Shown here: positions 12,541 through 24,780 of the stretch, piece after piece
How the letters are laid out: each line of letters opens with the position of its first letter
How positions within the stretch are numbered: position 1 is the first letter of the stretch
Assembly: GCF_018320785.1 (NCBI RefSeq)
Contig: NC_054877.1
Coordinates: forward strand, 34,370,151 to 34,434,150
Source: Cheilinus undulatus
Taxonomy: Eukaryota; Chordata; Actinopteri; Labriformes; Labridae
Length of the DNA: 64,000 nucleotides
Reading direction: 5' to 3'
The notes under the pieces: generated by a model
Seen by the model: only the letters and a program-made list of their open reading frames with translations
What the model was told of the DNA's origin: nothing
The model's database searches: none
Position numbers and translations under genes: made by a program

Positions 12541-15038
12541 CTGAAATAAAAAAATAGTGAAAGGAAAGTGACAAGGGTTGCAACATAATATATTTAATGG
12601 ATGTGTTTACTGCATTTTTTTAAATTTTTAAATAAAAGGCATGAGATGTATCAGTACACAAGACCAGGGCTGAATGAACCGTTTATGAAATGTAAAATGG
12701 TGTAGGGCAAAATTTTCTTTTTTGGTCACAAATGCCAAAATTTGTTGAAAGCCTCTACTCTATCAATCCGTCCTATGGTGATACTTATCATAACACAATT
12801 CTGCAGGTGGGCTGAGCTGATTCTAAACAGTTTACCCATTAAAAAGCATAACTATGCTTTATGTTAGTGAAAACCTGTCAAAATATGGGTGGGCTGCAGG
12901 GATTTTTAAGTGGGTAACTTAGCAACTACCCCAAATATTAGAGAACAAGACCAGTGTTTCACAACAGTACAGAGTTCATTAAGCCACATTGAGTCAGATT
13001 AAAACAGAGAGGGGTCTGGGGGTCCTTCATCAGGATATTTAGAACATCCAACACCAAGTGCCCTGAATTATGGAAAATATTTCTTTAACAATTTGTGGAG
13101 GAAGATGATTAAAACTCTATAACACTGGCTAGAAAACAAAGATTGGATAAGAACATGTCTTAGTCAATGTGCCTTTAAAAAATTGGTACCTCTCATTGGT
13201 AAAGATTAGACTTTTTATGACCTTAATTATGAATGGCAATTTAAGACTATTTAAACCTTTACAGGGTCTTCAAAAATTTTAAAGGATCTACAGGAACCCT
13301 GAAAAGTTATTTATTGGTACCGTCAACAGAAAAGAATATATCTGTTGGCACCGATAAATATATCCGGTAGAAATATGTGATTGTATCAGGTGTGAATATC
13401 AGCCTATGTCAGCTGTGAAGCTCGTCTGTATGTACCCACAAGTTCGTGAAATTTTAGGCAGGACAAACAGACTTAAATCATCTGCAGTCTTTTTGCTTTC
13501 TTCATCCTCATACTTAAAATTATAGTGTGCATGAAGGACTGTGGTTGGTTTCTCTGCCAATCTTTAAACTGAAGGGTGTTTTAAGGATGGAAATCTTAAG
13601 TCTGAACAGCATTATTGCTTCCTAGGGATGCACAATATAATCAGCGTGGCATTGGTATTGCCCGATTTTAGATGAAAAAGTTAAATATCGGCACTAGCAG
13701 ATATGAACATTTCTGCAGACATTTACAGTGGATATAACAGTTGTATGTATCATCAGTATTTATTTAATATTGATCTTAAATATCAGTAAAATGTGAAACT
13801 GTACTGCCAGGCAAAGGTGGCTGCCTAGGGTGCCACAAACTCAAGGAGGCCCTGAACATTTTGAATAATGCCCCAAAACACCAGTCTACTTCCCCGCTCC
13901 TCTTTCAGCTCTGCTTTGCTAAGCCTCACTTTACACAGGAGTTCCTTGGTGTCCTTTACAATAAATAAAAGTGTGCTTATTAATTAGGGCTAGAAACCAC
14001 AATATGACCTCACACAGCATACACTTGTTCAAATTCTTTGCCTTTCATTTATTATACATCATAATCTCTATCATATTAAAGATCCATAGTATCATAACTA
14101 CATCTAATTCATAAGACAGGTGCATAGACGAGGAAAGAGCCCATTAAAATTCCTGCACACTGCTTTGATTGCACAAATACGTTGGAAATGTTTCAATGCC
14201 AACACGTTGTCAAGTACTTGCACAATTTCAACACTGTACAAAAGTTTGCCGGCAAAACAAAGCCAATGTCTGATGCCTATAATATCTATATCATTGCTGT
14301 GGTATTGGTATATCGTCGCAGTTTTAGAGGTAATACAGCAACCTTTCCAATAGCATGCCGACCATTAAACAGTATATTAGGTAAGGCTCCAGTGCAAGCC
14401 CACTGGCCAACCTTAGATCCTCCACAAAAACAAGATAAGGTTGACTTGGCTCGCAACAATACTTACTCACTGCCTCGCTGCACGGCCAGAAATAACTTAA
14501 AGCCGATTAAAGGACATGATGATACACATGAGAGAGATACAAGTGACCATGAGCTGTCAATACAGGACTGTACCCAGGCTCAACACACAATGTTTATCGA
14601 TCTTGGTTACTTACATGTCAGACTCAAGTGAGCTAACGTTACTAAAGCAGGTTAGCTAACTTCGGCTAGCAAAGGAGGGCAGTGGTGGGAATGCGAAGTT
14701 AGTTAACGTTAGCTAAGTGGCTCAGTCGACTGTAACAATATTTTATTAACGACAAGAATATCTGACCTAAATATTTACAAATGGTTCTCATGCACAGGTG
14801 TGTTTGTTTCGGGTCCCTCCTGTCAAACCTAACAAACTAGCAAGTCTTAAATCTGAGCTTCTTTTTTTTTCCAGCCGGACACCGGAAAGCTGAGCTAACG
14901 AGGCGGTTTGAAGCAGCTCGTTCAGGAGAGCAGATGCTAAGCTGACTTCAACTAATCAGAGCTGAGTTTACTCTGAACGCGTCATGTATTTAATTTTGAC
15001 GTTTCATTTCAAATATATACGATTTATGACTTAACTTA
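12541..15038 (-). other. ro60 intron 1 (5' UTR intron) with repeat remnants
   Basis: A good acceptor (TTTATTTCAG) ends at 12541, 17 nt before the ro60 start codon, so a non-coding first exon must lie upstream. Within the intron, about 13624-13760 resembles a MITE with the GGATGCACAATAT end seen again near 22910-23330. Reading frames at 14120-14631 show no family resemblance. Confidence 0.5.
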
Positions 15039-15210
15039 CCGTAAATATGTATACAGTATTGAATTCTTAAATGTGGCTGGACGTAAAGAGGCCTCCCCTC
15101 CGCTCCGACCGTCAGGGAGATAACGAGGGGCGGGGCCGCGGTGGATGCTGGGATACAGAGTGCCATCACACACGGCTAACGTCTCTCTCTCCCTCCTTTC
15201 AGATGTTCTC
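14640..15210 (-). promoter_or_regulatory. Probable ro60 promoter and non-coding first exon
   Basis: CpG-rich relative to its surroundings, with a GC box (GGGGCGGGGCC) at 15127-15137. A strong minus-strand donor, ACG|GTAAGT, has its GT at 15039-15038, so exon 1 would end at 15040 and start downstream of the GC box. The exon-1 end and the acceptor at 12541 are an inferred pair. In mammals RO60 shares a bidirectional promoter with UCHL5; no UCHL5-like first exon is seen on the other side here. Confidence 0.45.
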
Positions 15211-15257
15211 GCACATACATGTATTTTTTCTCTTTCCCAGAGGTACAAAAAGAACAC

Positions 15258-15395
15258 GACTAATATACTCAAGCCAAAGCATAGTCACTTTGGCAAGTAA
15301 GAGTACAGTAAAAGTACTGGTCCAAAAATCTCCTCAAGTTAGAGTAAAAATATTTAAAGTTAACTTTAAGTAGGCTACTAAGGGATGAGTAACTA
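15258..15395. repeat. Fish repeat rich in AAGTAAAAGTACT words
   Basis: Contains runs such as AGAGTACAGTAAAAGTACTG, shared in style with 16118-16295 and 51405-51500. Non-coding. Confidence 0.45.
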
Positions 15396-15689
15396 TGGAG
15401 GAGTTGTACAGTAAAACAGGATTTTACTTGTTGGAAATAACAACAAAAGAATAGATCTCCAACCATGTTCAGGTAAAGTCACCCCTCTATAAAAAAGTAA
15501 AATTACACCAAAAAAAGGTTACAATATGACAGAGCTGAAGTAACTTGTGAAAAACTGTGGCAAGGTATATCTATGGTGTCTCCTTTGACAAAACAAAGCA
15601 CAAATTCAACCATTGCAAGGCAATGCATATTGATGAAGAATAGGCACTATACATCCTTCAGGAGTACTTAAAGGCACAGGTGGGAAGTT

Positions 15690-16075
15690 GAACTTTAACT
15701 CAGTGTATAACTTCAACCATGGTGTAAATGTGTCTCAAATCAAAAACAGCAAGAACCCACCAACATGATCAACAGAACCCCAGCACTGATCACTGTACAA
15801 CAGGCAACATCCAAACCCATATAAACACACATAAAACATCTAAACACTCTCCCCAAGGACATGATGGGGAAATCTGCCGAAACATCCCCTGGATTTAGAA
15901 TCACAGTGGGGAGAGCTTATCAACTGACTCTTTACAGAGTTGAACGAACACTGTGGTGGATCAAGACTGGCAAATACTGCCAACACTGTAGACCATTGCA
16001 CTCAGAATGAAGTAAAAATAACAATCAACTCTGAAATATCTAACCCTGAGATCTCAACACTCCAGTTTTTACTGT
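15690..16075 (+). repeat. Dispersed repeat, copy 1
   Basis: Shares blocks in the same order with 56905-57240: a CATCTAAACAC block, a GCATGATGG/ACATGATGG block, a CACTCAGAATG block and a terminal AACACTCCAG block. Function unknown; probably a non-autonomous transposon. Confidence 0.5.
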
Positions 16076-16117
16076 TTTGGAATATTATGTAGTATCATTC
16101 TCTCTGTGTTGTCAACA

Positions 16118-16295
16118 TAGGTGGAAAAAGTAAAAAAGTATTGTATTCAAGTAAAAGTACAGTTACTCTGCAGCACTTACTCGAGTAGAAATAAAGGTAC
16201 TGATTTCAATATATATTCAAAATAGAACAAGTACCCATAAAAACTACTTGGTTACAATAATTAAGTAAATGTAATAAGTTACTTTCCACCCCTGG
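16118..16295. repeat. Fish MITE ending in GGTGGAAA / TTTCCACC
   Basis: Starts AGGTGGAAAAAGTAAAAAAG and ends AAGTTACTTTCCACCCC, giving an inverted terminal GGTGGAAA. The interior is full of AAGTA/TACTT words. I recognise this layout as a common teleost MITE. Confidence 0.5.
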
Positions 16296-16739
16296 AGATA
16301 AGCTCAAAGTTGGTTTCTATTCCATTCAGTTCAATTCAATTGCACAAGCCTTATCAGCATGGAAAACATCATTTTGCATTGCCAAACTAGTGTACAAAAC
16401 ATGATAATAGTAACAACAGAAAGTTATTATAACTAGTATATAAAAAAATCTGGGTTTAATTTAAATTGATGGTTTAAAAATGTAGAAACTCTATAAGTTT
16501 TTTTTTTTTTCAAAATATGTCCAGTCTTGTTCATATTGGTGATGCAGTGTTTTAGTCTCTTTTTTTTTTTTTTTTGCCACAACAACTCACATAATGTGCT
16601 GCAGCATTTGCACACTCTTGCAGTTAACCCAGCAGATACTGAAGCTTCTGATCCTGGTTCATTCTGATGAATTGTTTTTGTTTGCTCATGATAGCTGGTA
16701 AGAACTTGTCTCTGATGTCCTAATGAAATGGATAGAAAG

Positions 16740-17545
16740 TGCAGCTACAGTAAGTTCTTTGGACTGAGGGGAACAAAATGTTGCTTTTTCGCCATCAGAC
16801 AAGACGCTATGTTTGGTGGACACCAAACACTGTACATCACCACAAAACCGCCATCCCCACTATGAAGTACGGTTGTGGCAGCATCTAGCTGTGGGGATGC
16901 TTCTCGGCAGCCAGTCCTGGAAAGCTTGTAAAAGCAGAGGGTAAAATGAATCGAGCAAAATATAGGAAAATCCTGGAGGACAATCTTAATAGTCTGCAAG
17001 AGAACCAAGGCTTGGGAGATTTATTTTTCTGCAAGATGATGACCCAAAGCATAAAGTGAAAGCTACACAGAAATGGTAGTAAGGCAACAAGGTGAATGTT
17101 TTGGAGTAGCCCAAGCCTCAGACCCAATCCAAAAGAGAAACTGTGGCTGGGCTTGAAAAGGGCTGTTTCATACCCTATCCTCATGCAACCTGACAGAGCT
17201 TGAACATTTTTGCAAAGAAGAATGGAGTGAAATTGCAGGGTCCAGATGTGCAAGCCTGACTGAGACCTATCCACACAGACTCAGTGCTGTGATTGCAGCC
17301 AAAGGTGCATCTACTAAATACTGACTTGAATGGGGTGAATATTTATGCAGTCATTTATTTTACATTACACATTTTTGTGTAATTGACATTACTTTGTGGA
17401 AAGCTGTTCCCACTTTGACATTTAAGAGGTTTTGTTGTTTTGTATTTTTTTTTGTCAAAAAAGCCAAATCATATTGACCATGATTGGTTTATGAAATCAA
17501 TAAAAGGTAAAAAAAAATAAAAGGGGGTCAATACTTTTGTATTAA
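16740..17545 (+). mobile_element. Tc1-like transposon, decayed
   Basis: Plus-strand translation shows broken Tc1 transposase pieces: MKYGCGSI, LWGCFSAASPGKL, MNRAKYRKILEDNL and a degenerate PKHKVKATQKW region; stops lie between. The right end carries GGGGGTCAATACTTTTG, typical of these elements. The N-terminal half is absent or unrecognisable. It lies between ro60 and the rgs2-like gene. Confidence 0.7.
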
Positions 17546-18565
17546 GGTAATCAAACACTAATTTAAATAGGCCTGCTTATGCACATTTTATTTCATTTGA
17601 CCAAGTTTGTTCAGTCAAAAAGGTAGTAGTAGTTACTATTACACACTATACCCTTAAAACTAAGACTAAGACCCATAAAAAACACAAGATGTCTGAATTT
17701 TCACATCTATTACATTTATTACTTCTTATGTCTTTCTTGAAGAGAGTCCTAACTAAGGTAGCAGCCAAACAACATCACAAATACATAAAAAAGACATACA
17801 CTACATGGGAAAACCACACAATTAAAACAAAGTCGTCACATAGCTCTGTGGCCTTTAAAAAAAATAACCATATACCGTTCTATGCTCTTCAACTTGTGTA
17901 GTGTATGATTCAATAAATAATACAATAAAATGATTACAAATAATAATCATTTTTATGGTTACTTGTTGGTAGAAGAACATGTCATTGCACACAAAATGAA
18001 TCTGCTTTTTTCTTAAATTTTTTGATTCCAGAGGGTCTTCGGTTCTCTGCTTGTTTTCTCCTTCACCACTGGGTGGCGGTAGAACTTCAGATTTTAGTAC
18101 ACAGCTGGAGACTTTTTTCAGGTGATGAGTTCCTTTTTACAGATCAACAGTACTTCAATATGACCCACAGCATAACCTCAAATGTACTGCCTTGTTTCAT
18201 GGTTTGTATATGTAAAATAAATTCTAACAGTAAATATTCATCATATACACAAAGATCCTGCAGTTAAATGAACTCAACTTGAACAATAAAAAAGGTTTAC
18301 ATTCATGACTTTAAGCCCAAGGGTTAACACTTTAACATCTATGTTTTTATATCACTCATGTCCTGTGTTAATGGTGCGCCAGATGGCACTGCCTGCAGTA
18401 TATTTTGTTATATTGCACAGGCACAGGGTTCACTCCATGATATTAAGCTGTTATGCTTGTAAGGTGACATTATGAGGGAAGGGGAAGTGCCTGCACTGTT
18501 TCTGTCATCAACAAACCTTGAACCTGCGTCTGTTCTACATTTTACACCATCAACCCTGCGTGATC

Positions 18566-21500
18566 TCAGTAGTTGTGCAAGAGATAGAGATCATGCTGCA
18601 GACTGACCGAGTTTAAGTCATGCTGTCTCTGATCTCCTGTACTCTTTGTCCTCCAGGCCTTTTGCAGCTTTTCTCGGCATCTGTGTTGAGAATCTGCACT
18701 TAACAGGACTCTGTGTTGCTCTGACTGAATGAAGCGTGGGAAGGCGTCATTCTCCATCAGACTGTAGATTTTCCTTTGGGCAATGACAAAACATGAAGGA
18801 CTTGGTTGATGGAGACTCTGTCTGATGATCTCTCTTGTCTGGAAATCTAAGTTTACCTGCAAATGTGAGGTGAACAATGGAAATAAAATCAGTGAACAAG
18901 CAGTAAATAATGTGGAAACGCAGCTGTCTGCTTGATAACTACAGTCATACAATCTGGTAATGTCTCAGGTCTTTGTAAGTTTTTTAATGAAGGTCATTCA
19001 CTGCTGTAGCTTCTTTTTTAATCCAAAAGAAAAGCATTTATAAATATGCACAGTGCCTTGCAGAACTTTTATGCATGTTTGGGTCAAAAATTGAGGCTGA
19101 AGTTAAGGCGAGTAAGCCACCTTAGGGCACTACTGGTTGGGAGGCAGGATTGACACTGTCCCGAAGAGCTCTGGATGTTCTTGCATATTACCCGGAGGAA
19201 AATAATCTGTTAAAAAATAACAAAGTTCACACCTTAAGGGTGGAATAAAGGGTGGATGTGGCAAGTAAGTAGGGCCTAGAATACCATCTGGGTGGGTAGT
19301 AAGGTTGCCAAGAGCGTGGTCATGCTGTGGATGTCCCATTGTCCCAAAAACGATGGCGGTCTGCAGTTGTATCAACAGGGCTGAAAGGCCCCAGACAAAG
19401 ACATGCCATCAAACTTGACCTTTGCTGCCAAGTAACACACACATAACACACATTACATAATATGTAAATGTGAGCAGGGCAGGACTGATAATTATCACGT
19501 ACAGTTCAGAAGTCGAAGAGTGGAACTTTTATTTTAGAGGTGTTACTGTTCCCAGAAGGTGGCGCTATCGCAAAACAATGAAATTAACATATACAGTACT
19601 TAACAAATGTATTAGACCAACGCCTAATGTAAGATTTATGCCACAGCTGCCCGAAATTAACAGCATTGATAACAACCAAAATCTTATTTTATGTTTCTGT
19701 AATGGTTAATACATCAGATTATAGAAGCTCTTCAAACAAAATGACTATTTGCTTGTATTCCTGAACAGAAAAAAAAAAGTTTTAGTGCTTGTTTAATTTC
19801 TGAATTTCTGGCCGGCTCAAATTTGGGTATAAAAAGGTGAATTCAGTTTGAAATTCCTTATTTCTCTTCGAAAAGATAAAACGTAGAGAGTTCACTGAAA
19901 ATGAAAGAGTCTGCATTAAAGCACTTCATGATGCTGGATGGTCTCTGAGATAAATACATGAAGTGTTCTCACAGTGCTTCGTATTCACAAAACAAAACTT
20001 CAGACTCTGCTTTGTGTGCTTAAAATCAGGTCCAGATAAACGTCAGGAAACTTGATTTATGGCCAGATATCAATATCCACAGACTAGGAAACAGTTTGGA
20101 TCTCTGTCGAGTCCAGATATTTCCAATTTAAGCAGATATTAGTCCGTTCTCCTCCCGTTTTTGCTGCTCCTTACAGAGCAGACTTCTGTGTTTCCATGCC
20201 AAGTAGATCTATGCACTCACATGTCGATCAACCAATAGGCAAACAGTTTAACCCAAGACACACTTAGGACCGCCCCCTCATTTGAATAACATTTCCCGCT
20301 GCATTTCATGCTGACAGTGTCTGCAGCATGAAATAAATTAATGTGAGAGCAGAGGACTTTTATCTATTTATTGATATTTAATTCTATTTATATATTTATT
20401 TTTGTATTTATTTCCATTTATATTTATTTTTTGTATTCAATTTTTGAATTTTATTTTTTATTTTTGTTTTTATTTTGACTTTTATTTATTTATTTATTTT
20501 TAATGTTGGCAGGTTTGGGCCTCCATAGAGGTGTGGTAATGCTCCCCATCACCAGGGAGGCATCCTTTAATAAAACATGTCAGTACTGTGGCAAAATATT
20601 TAGGTCTTTATTTCAAAATCGTCGAAATAAAATGACCCAACAGAGTCACCTCCTGTTGCATGTAGCTCTTACCCAGTCCCCAGACTGAGATTTGGGATTT
20701 TTGGGATCCCTGTGGGGCTTATTTGAAGCAAAGATTGTTGCAACCAGCAGAATACATAGATCTTTCACAAGGACTGAATGCTACACAAATCTGAGTTTGG
20801 GGGGATGTTTAAGCCTCTAAATTAACAATTAATTTGCTGGAATGATAAAAAACACAAAATAAATAAATAAATAACAATAATAATGACAATAATAACAATA
20901 ATAAGAACAATCATCATCATAATCATAATAATAATAATAGCAACAGCAATAATGATTATAATAATAACAATAATAATAATAATAATAATAATAAGTCCTT
21001 GAATTACAATAGGGTCCTTGCTGTTGCTTTGTCCTTGTGTTAAAATAAAAAAGGATAGATGTAGGCCTCTATGCTATCAAACAAAATACTCTGCTTTGAA
21101 TAAATAATTGTGTTTTTAGCCTTTAAAAATGAGATTACCATTCTCCATTTCCTGTGCTTGCAACTCCCGAAAAACAGATGTTTGCAATATGTCAGACATC
21201 ATCAGACGGCTTGATCCTAGCTGCGACAGCTCAGTTCAGGTGTCATGGTGTGACTGTAATTAGCTGGTAAAATCTATCAATATGTTCATGTCAGAACAGC
21301 ATAAAGTTGCAGATCTCACTGAGTCAGATCAATCTGAACTCTGTCATCACCAGGAACATTTCCCTCTACTTGCAAACGAGCTTAACTTTTATATTTATAC
21401 TTTTTTTATAGCACGCTTTTACTTACACAAACACATTTTGCTGCACAAAAAGTTTGGTTTAATTACCTGTCTTGGAGCGTCAGCACATACAAACTCTTCA

Positions 21501-22292
21501 TAGATACTGGCTGCTCCTTGTTTTAGCTCCTGTAGACCATCAAAGGTTTTGAAGTCTTCACATGCGAGCCAGAAGTCCAGATTTTCCTCACAGAACTCCG
21601 ATTTCAGGAAGTCCCTAAATGTTATTTTTCCAGCTTTCAAACAAGAGAAAATAATTTCATTAAAAAGAAAAACAGTGACCAACCATGATATTAGTATTGT
21701 GCTGCATGAAAACAGACGATAATTACATTTCTGAGAAAGGAGAGCCTCAAGAGAATTTCTCTGTGGGCTTGTTTCATTTGTTTTGTGCCTGCAGATGGAG
21801 GAAAATGAAAGTTTTTAGAATTGTTAAAGAAAACATCAGACAGAACAATATTAATGACTGCATTAGGACAGAACACCTGTTGATTCTCCTCCATGGTAAT
21901 GGACTCTGGATGAAGTTATGTACTTTGGATTTCCATGCTTTATGTCTACAAGAAAGGACAAAGAATGATAAAGCAGCAGCATGCAAAAGCCCTCATATAA
22001 AGCTTCATTCCAATGCAAATGAGACATAGCGCAAGAGCAGACAGGCCTCTAAGGGCTTAATATGTTTTGATCATAAGGTCAAAAAGCTTAAAAACTTAAA
22101 TTATGTACTTTTGATTTCCATGCTTTACATCTATGGGAGTGGATGATGGTAGGATTAGATAGAACTGTGCGGGTGCTTTAAACTTAAAGCTTCAAAATAA
22201 GCCTCATTGCATTGCAAATGCGAAATTTAAGACTGTACTTACATGCTCTTTGTGTCCTGGAGATGCAGAGATGTCTTGCAAAAAACATTCAT
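18566..22292 (-). CDS. rgs2: rgs2-like R4 regulator of G-protein signalling, complete, 5 exons
   Basis: R4 RGS proteins bind activated G-alpha at the membrane and speed GTP hydrolysis. Exons: 22292-22243 (50 nt), 21945-21877 (69), 21788-21727 (62), 21633-21467 (167), 18856-18566 (291); 639 nt, 212 aa (human RGS2 211). All phases join; donors GTAAGT, GTGTTC, GTAATT, GTAATT. Residues 17-35 (HKAWKSKVHNFIQS) form an amphipathic, basic N-terminal segment like the RGS2 membrane anchor. The RGS box (about 46-162) has SEFCEEN, FWLACEDF and YSLMENDAFPRF, closest to RGS2. The usual Trp of the short exon is replaced (NSLEALLSQK follows PQ). A 50-residue polar tail follows the box. A TGA five codons upstream supports the ATG. 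It sits in the RGS2 position next to ro60. Orthology to rgs2 rather than another R4 member is inferred from position and motifs. Confidence 0.88.
19594..19995 (+). mobile_element. Tc1-like element, left end only
   Basis: Starts CAGTACTTAACAAATGTATT, the terminal inverted repeat seen intact in the short element at 61334-61477. About 270 bases on, the frame TENERVCIKALHDAGWSLR reads like the N-terminal helix of a Tc1-type transposase and then stops. No right end was found. It lies in the last intron of the rgs2-like gene. Confidence 0.6.
20365..20503. repeat. TTTA-rich low-complexity tract
   Basis: Imperfect run of TATTTATTT words inside the last intron of the rgs2-like gene. Confidence 0.8.
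20857..20996. repeat. AAT/AATAAC microsatellite
   Basis: About 140 bases of trinucleotide repeats, mostly AAT with interspersed AAC and ATC, in the last intron of the rgs2-like gene; likely length-polymorphic. Confidence 0.9.
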
Positions 22293-22909
22293 GTTTACTT
22301 CAAATCACAACAACATATACGTATACATATACTTCCTCTCAGCTTGCATGATGCTGCTACTTTTTCTGTAGTCCCGGTCACATCCACAACCTCATCCTTC
22401 CTCAAACCCAAACTCTTGTTTCTCCCAGCACTTTCCTCCCGTTTTGTCTCTATCTTTAACCTCTGTTGACATACAGCCTGATTGTTATGCAATAAGAGGG
22501 AGCCACATGAATACTCGGAGTGCGTCAAACCTTGTGCTCTTGCTTAATTTATCACAACCACCATCATATTCTCCACGGCTAAATGCATTACACAGGCTGT
22601 TCAAAGTCATTCACTCTCTACTTTATTAAGCTCACCATTCAAGTCTGTGCTATTTGCAGTCTGAGGTCAAGTGGTCACGAGTCTTCCTTTTCCTTTTATT
22701 TTGCCATTCCTTCAGTGAGTCTTTACACAATCTGAATAACCTCCTCAAAACTGATGCGGCTGATGAAAGCCCTGATCAGATTTTTCTCATAATACAATCT
22801 AGAAGAGCAACTGAAGTCTTTTCTTGATTCATTTATGTAGTTGATGTATAAAAGTCTAATTCAAATATTATGTTTATAAACACCCCATTTAGCAGTTGTT
22901 AGAATTATA

Positions 22910-23330
22910 AAGTATGCATGATATTGGATTTTTTTTAAAATTTATTTTTACCAGAATCTGATACGCCGATATTCACAGATTATTTCTAGCCAGCAATGAT
23001 ATTGATACGGATATTCAAATATGTATATCAGACCTAAAACTTCAGGCTCTTGAACACATTTTAAAGTATAAGGATGAACAAAGTGTACTTAGAACACACT
23101 TTGAACTTTAAAGTTTGGGAATGAACAAAGAAATGACCTCGACTGGTGTAGGTCTGTTGGCCAAGCCTAAAACTTTACAAACTTTTTTAGCACAAATGAC
23201 AAATTACAGCCAAAATTTACAGTGGATATATGTGAATATTCAGAGCAAAAATATCAGTTTTAAATATCAGCAGAAATTTTGCCATCTGCTGATACTAATA
23301 TCAGGCCAATAATATCCTGCATCCCTAGTT
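22910..23330. repeat. MITE with GGATGCA-type ends
   Basis: Left end GTATGCATGATATTGG and right end AATATCCTGCATCCC are inverted copies; the interior is rich in GATATT/AATATC words. A related end is at 13624. It lies upstream of the rgs2-like gene. Confidence 0.5.
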
Positions 23331-23353
23331 TCTAACCCTAATACCACTAATAA

Positions 23354-24170
23354 TAGGGTGGCGATATGCCTGGCTTTAGGCTTGACAGTCCGGAATTTAA
23401 ATACCTTGTCTGGCATCTGGTGCAGCCTAAACCTGGACGCTTATTTGTCCTCCTTTTGGAGTCACACCTGAATGTAACACAGCATACTGTCCAATGCTGT
23501 AACACTCACGGTCCAGCGAAAGTTTGGCCAACAAATATGATTGGCTGAAAGTGGTGTCAAATGATTATCTGATATATCATTGGTTGAAAATGTAAACAAG
23601 CCCCCATGTGCTAGCTACATGAAGTCGTCACGTTAACAGATTGTTAGAATGCCGAAAAGACAGACGTCAGAACATTCATTTATTGCTAAAAGCAACAAAG
23701 ATGACTTCCATTCGCATTGTACTCTTTGTCAATGTGATGTGGACGTCAGCACCAAAGGAAAGGGGGCCAGTGATAGGCATGCTAGCACGGACAAACACAA
23801 AAGCGACGCGGGTACTGCTTCCCTGAAGTCTTTTGTCGAGCCGCAACATCGCCTAGGAGGACAAAATATCCACTGCAGAGTTAAGTTATCATGCAGTCAA
23901 GCATCACCAGCCATACAGGAGTGTAGGCTGTGGAGCGAAAGTTGACCGAGATCTTCAGGGACTCATACTACATCATGATTTATTACAGATCAAATTCTCC
24001 TTCAATGAATAGAGTTGCTCAGAATCACTGTATCATGATACCATCACTATCATGGACAATATTGTATTGTAGTGGGGAATATACTATAGTCCTATTTGTT
24101 GCAATTATTCTTGCTTCCCCAAGTGCTGCAAAGTGTCCCCCTTTGGTGCTATGGAAATGGCCACCCTATT
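23354..24170 (+). mobile_element. hAT-like element with a zinc-finger ORF
   Basis: Ends TAGGGTGGC and, inverted, GCCACCCTA. At 23649-23945 a 98-codon frame starts MPKRQTSEHSF and contains HCTLCQCDVDVSTKGKG then HASTDKHK, the C-x2-C...H-x4-H layout of the N-terminal zinc finger of hAT-type transposon proteins, followed by TASLKSFV, also typical. The rest of the transposase is missing, so it cannot move itself. No convincing 8-bp target duplication was found. Confidence 0.55.
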
Positions 24171-24208
24171 GTATAATACTTCATTTCATACTATTTATCT
24201 AGGGCCTT

Positions 24209-24780
24209 AACCTAACCTTGCAAAACAAGATGGATTTGCCAGACTGTTGTCATGCAAATCCATCTTGAAAAACTCCAATCCACAACATTTGTGCCAAACC
24301 CATATAAGGCTCTGATCAATCAATTTGCAAGGAAACAACATGAAAGGAGGAAGGAAGGATACCAAATTATGAAATAAGATGGACCTACAGTGGCAGTTTT
24401 ATCAGAACTGGACCACATGTCTTTATTAAACAAGAGCAACGAGCCACACTGAAAGCTCTTCGTGACCCAAAAGATGTTCTAACTCTTCCGCCTACCTGCT
24501 TTGGCATGAGTTTGAGATCGTTATTGGTGGGGTTGAGTTGTACTATAAGCCAGTGTAACAGTGGCCACTGACAAGGTAGCAATTAGCTTGGATGTTGCTG
24601 TAAAAATAAAAGCAGTTTAATCAGACCTCAACCACATTTCTTTACTAAAACAAGAGCAAAGAGCCACACCAAAAGCTTCTCTTATCAGAGATGTTTTTGC
24701 ACCCTCTCAGTAGACTTTGGCATGAATTTTAGCCACCGACAGGCTTAGGTGTTCAAACACTGCAGTAGCCTTAGCCTGAA
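24209..24780 (+). repeat. Helicase-fragment repeat, copy F (two tandem segments)
   Basis: Starts CTAACCTTGCAAAACAAGATGG, like the other family ends. It holds two tandem coding-like segments (about 24391-24515 and 24612-24735). The first reads VLSELDHMSLL, then after a one-base shift QEQRATLKALRDPKDVLTL and PPTCFGMSL, a degraded form of a helicase Walker A region (compare PTGFGKSL). The second repeats the order but is more decayed. No function is claimed; it is a pseudogene-like fragment carried in a repeat. Confidence 0.55.

Noticed and set aside
14182-14631. 149-codon plus-strand frame near the ro60 promoter
   Set aside because: No recognisable motif, no splice context and low-complexity composition; treated as chance.
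20503-20688. Frame with CQYCGK, suggestive of a zinc finger
   Set aside because: Only one Cys pair, no following His pair, and it sits in an intron beside low-complexity DNA.
22690-22751. A 62-nt minus-strand window with an AG before it that reads RISFEEVIQ and ends AAA-T, like the short RGS exon
   Set aside because: It contains a stop, lacks a GT donor, and the real 62-nt exon of the rgs2-like gene is found at 21727-21788 with proper splice sites.
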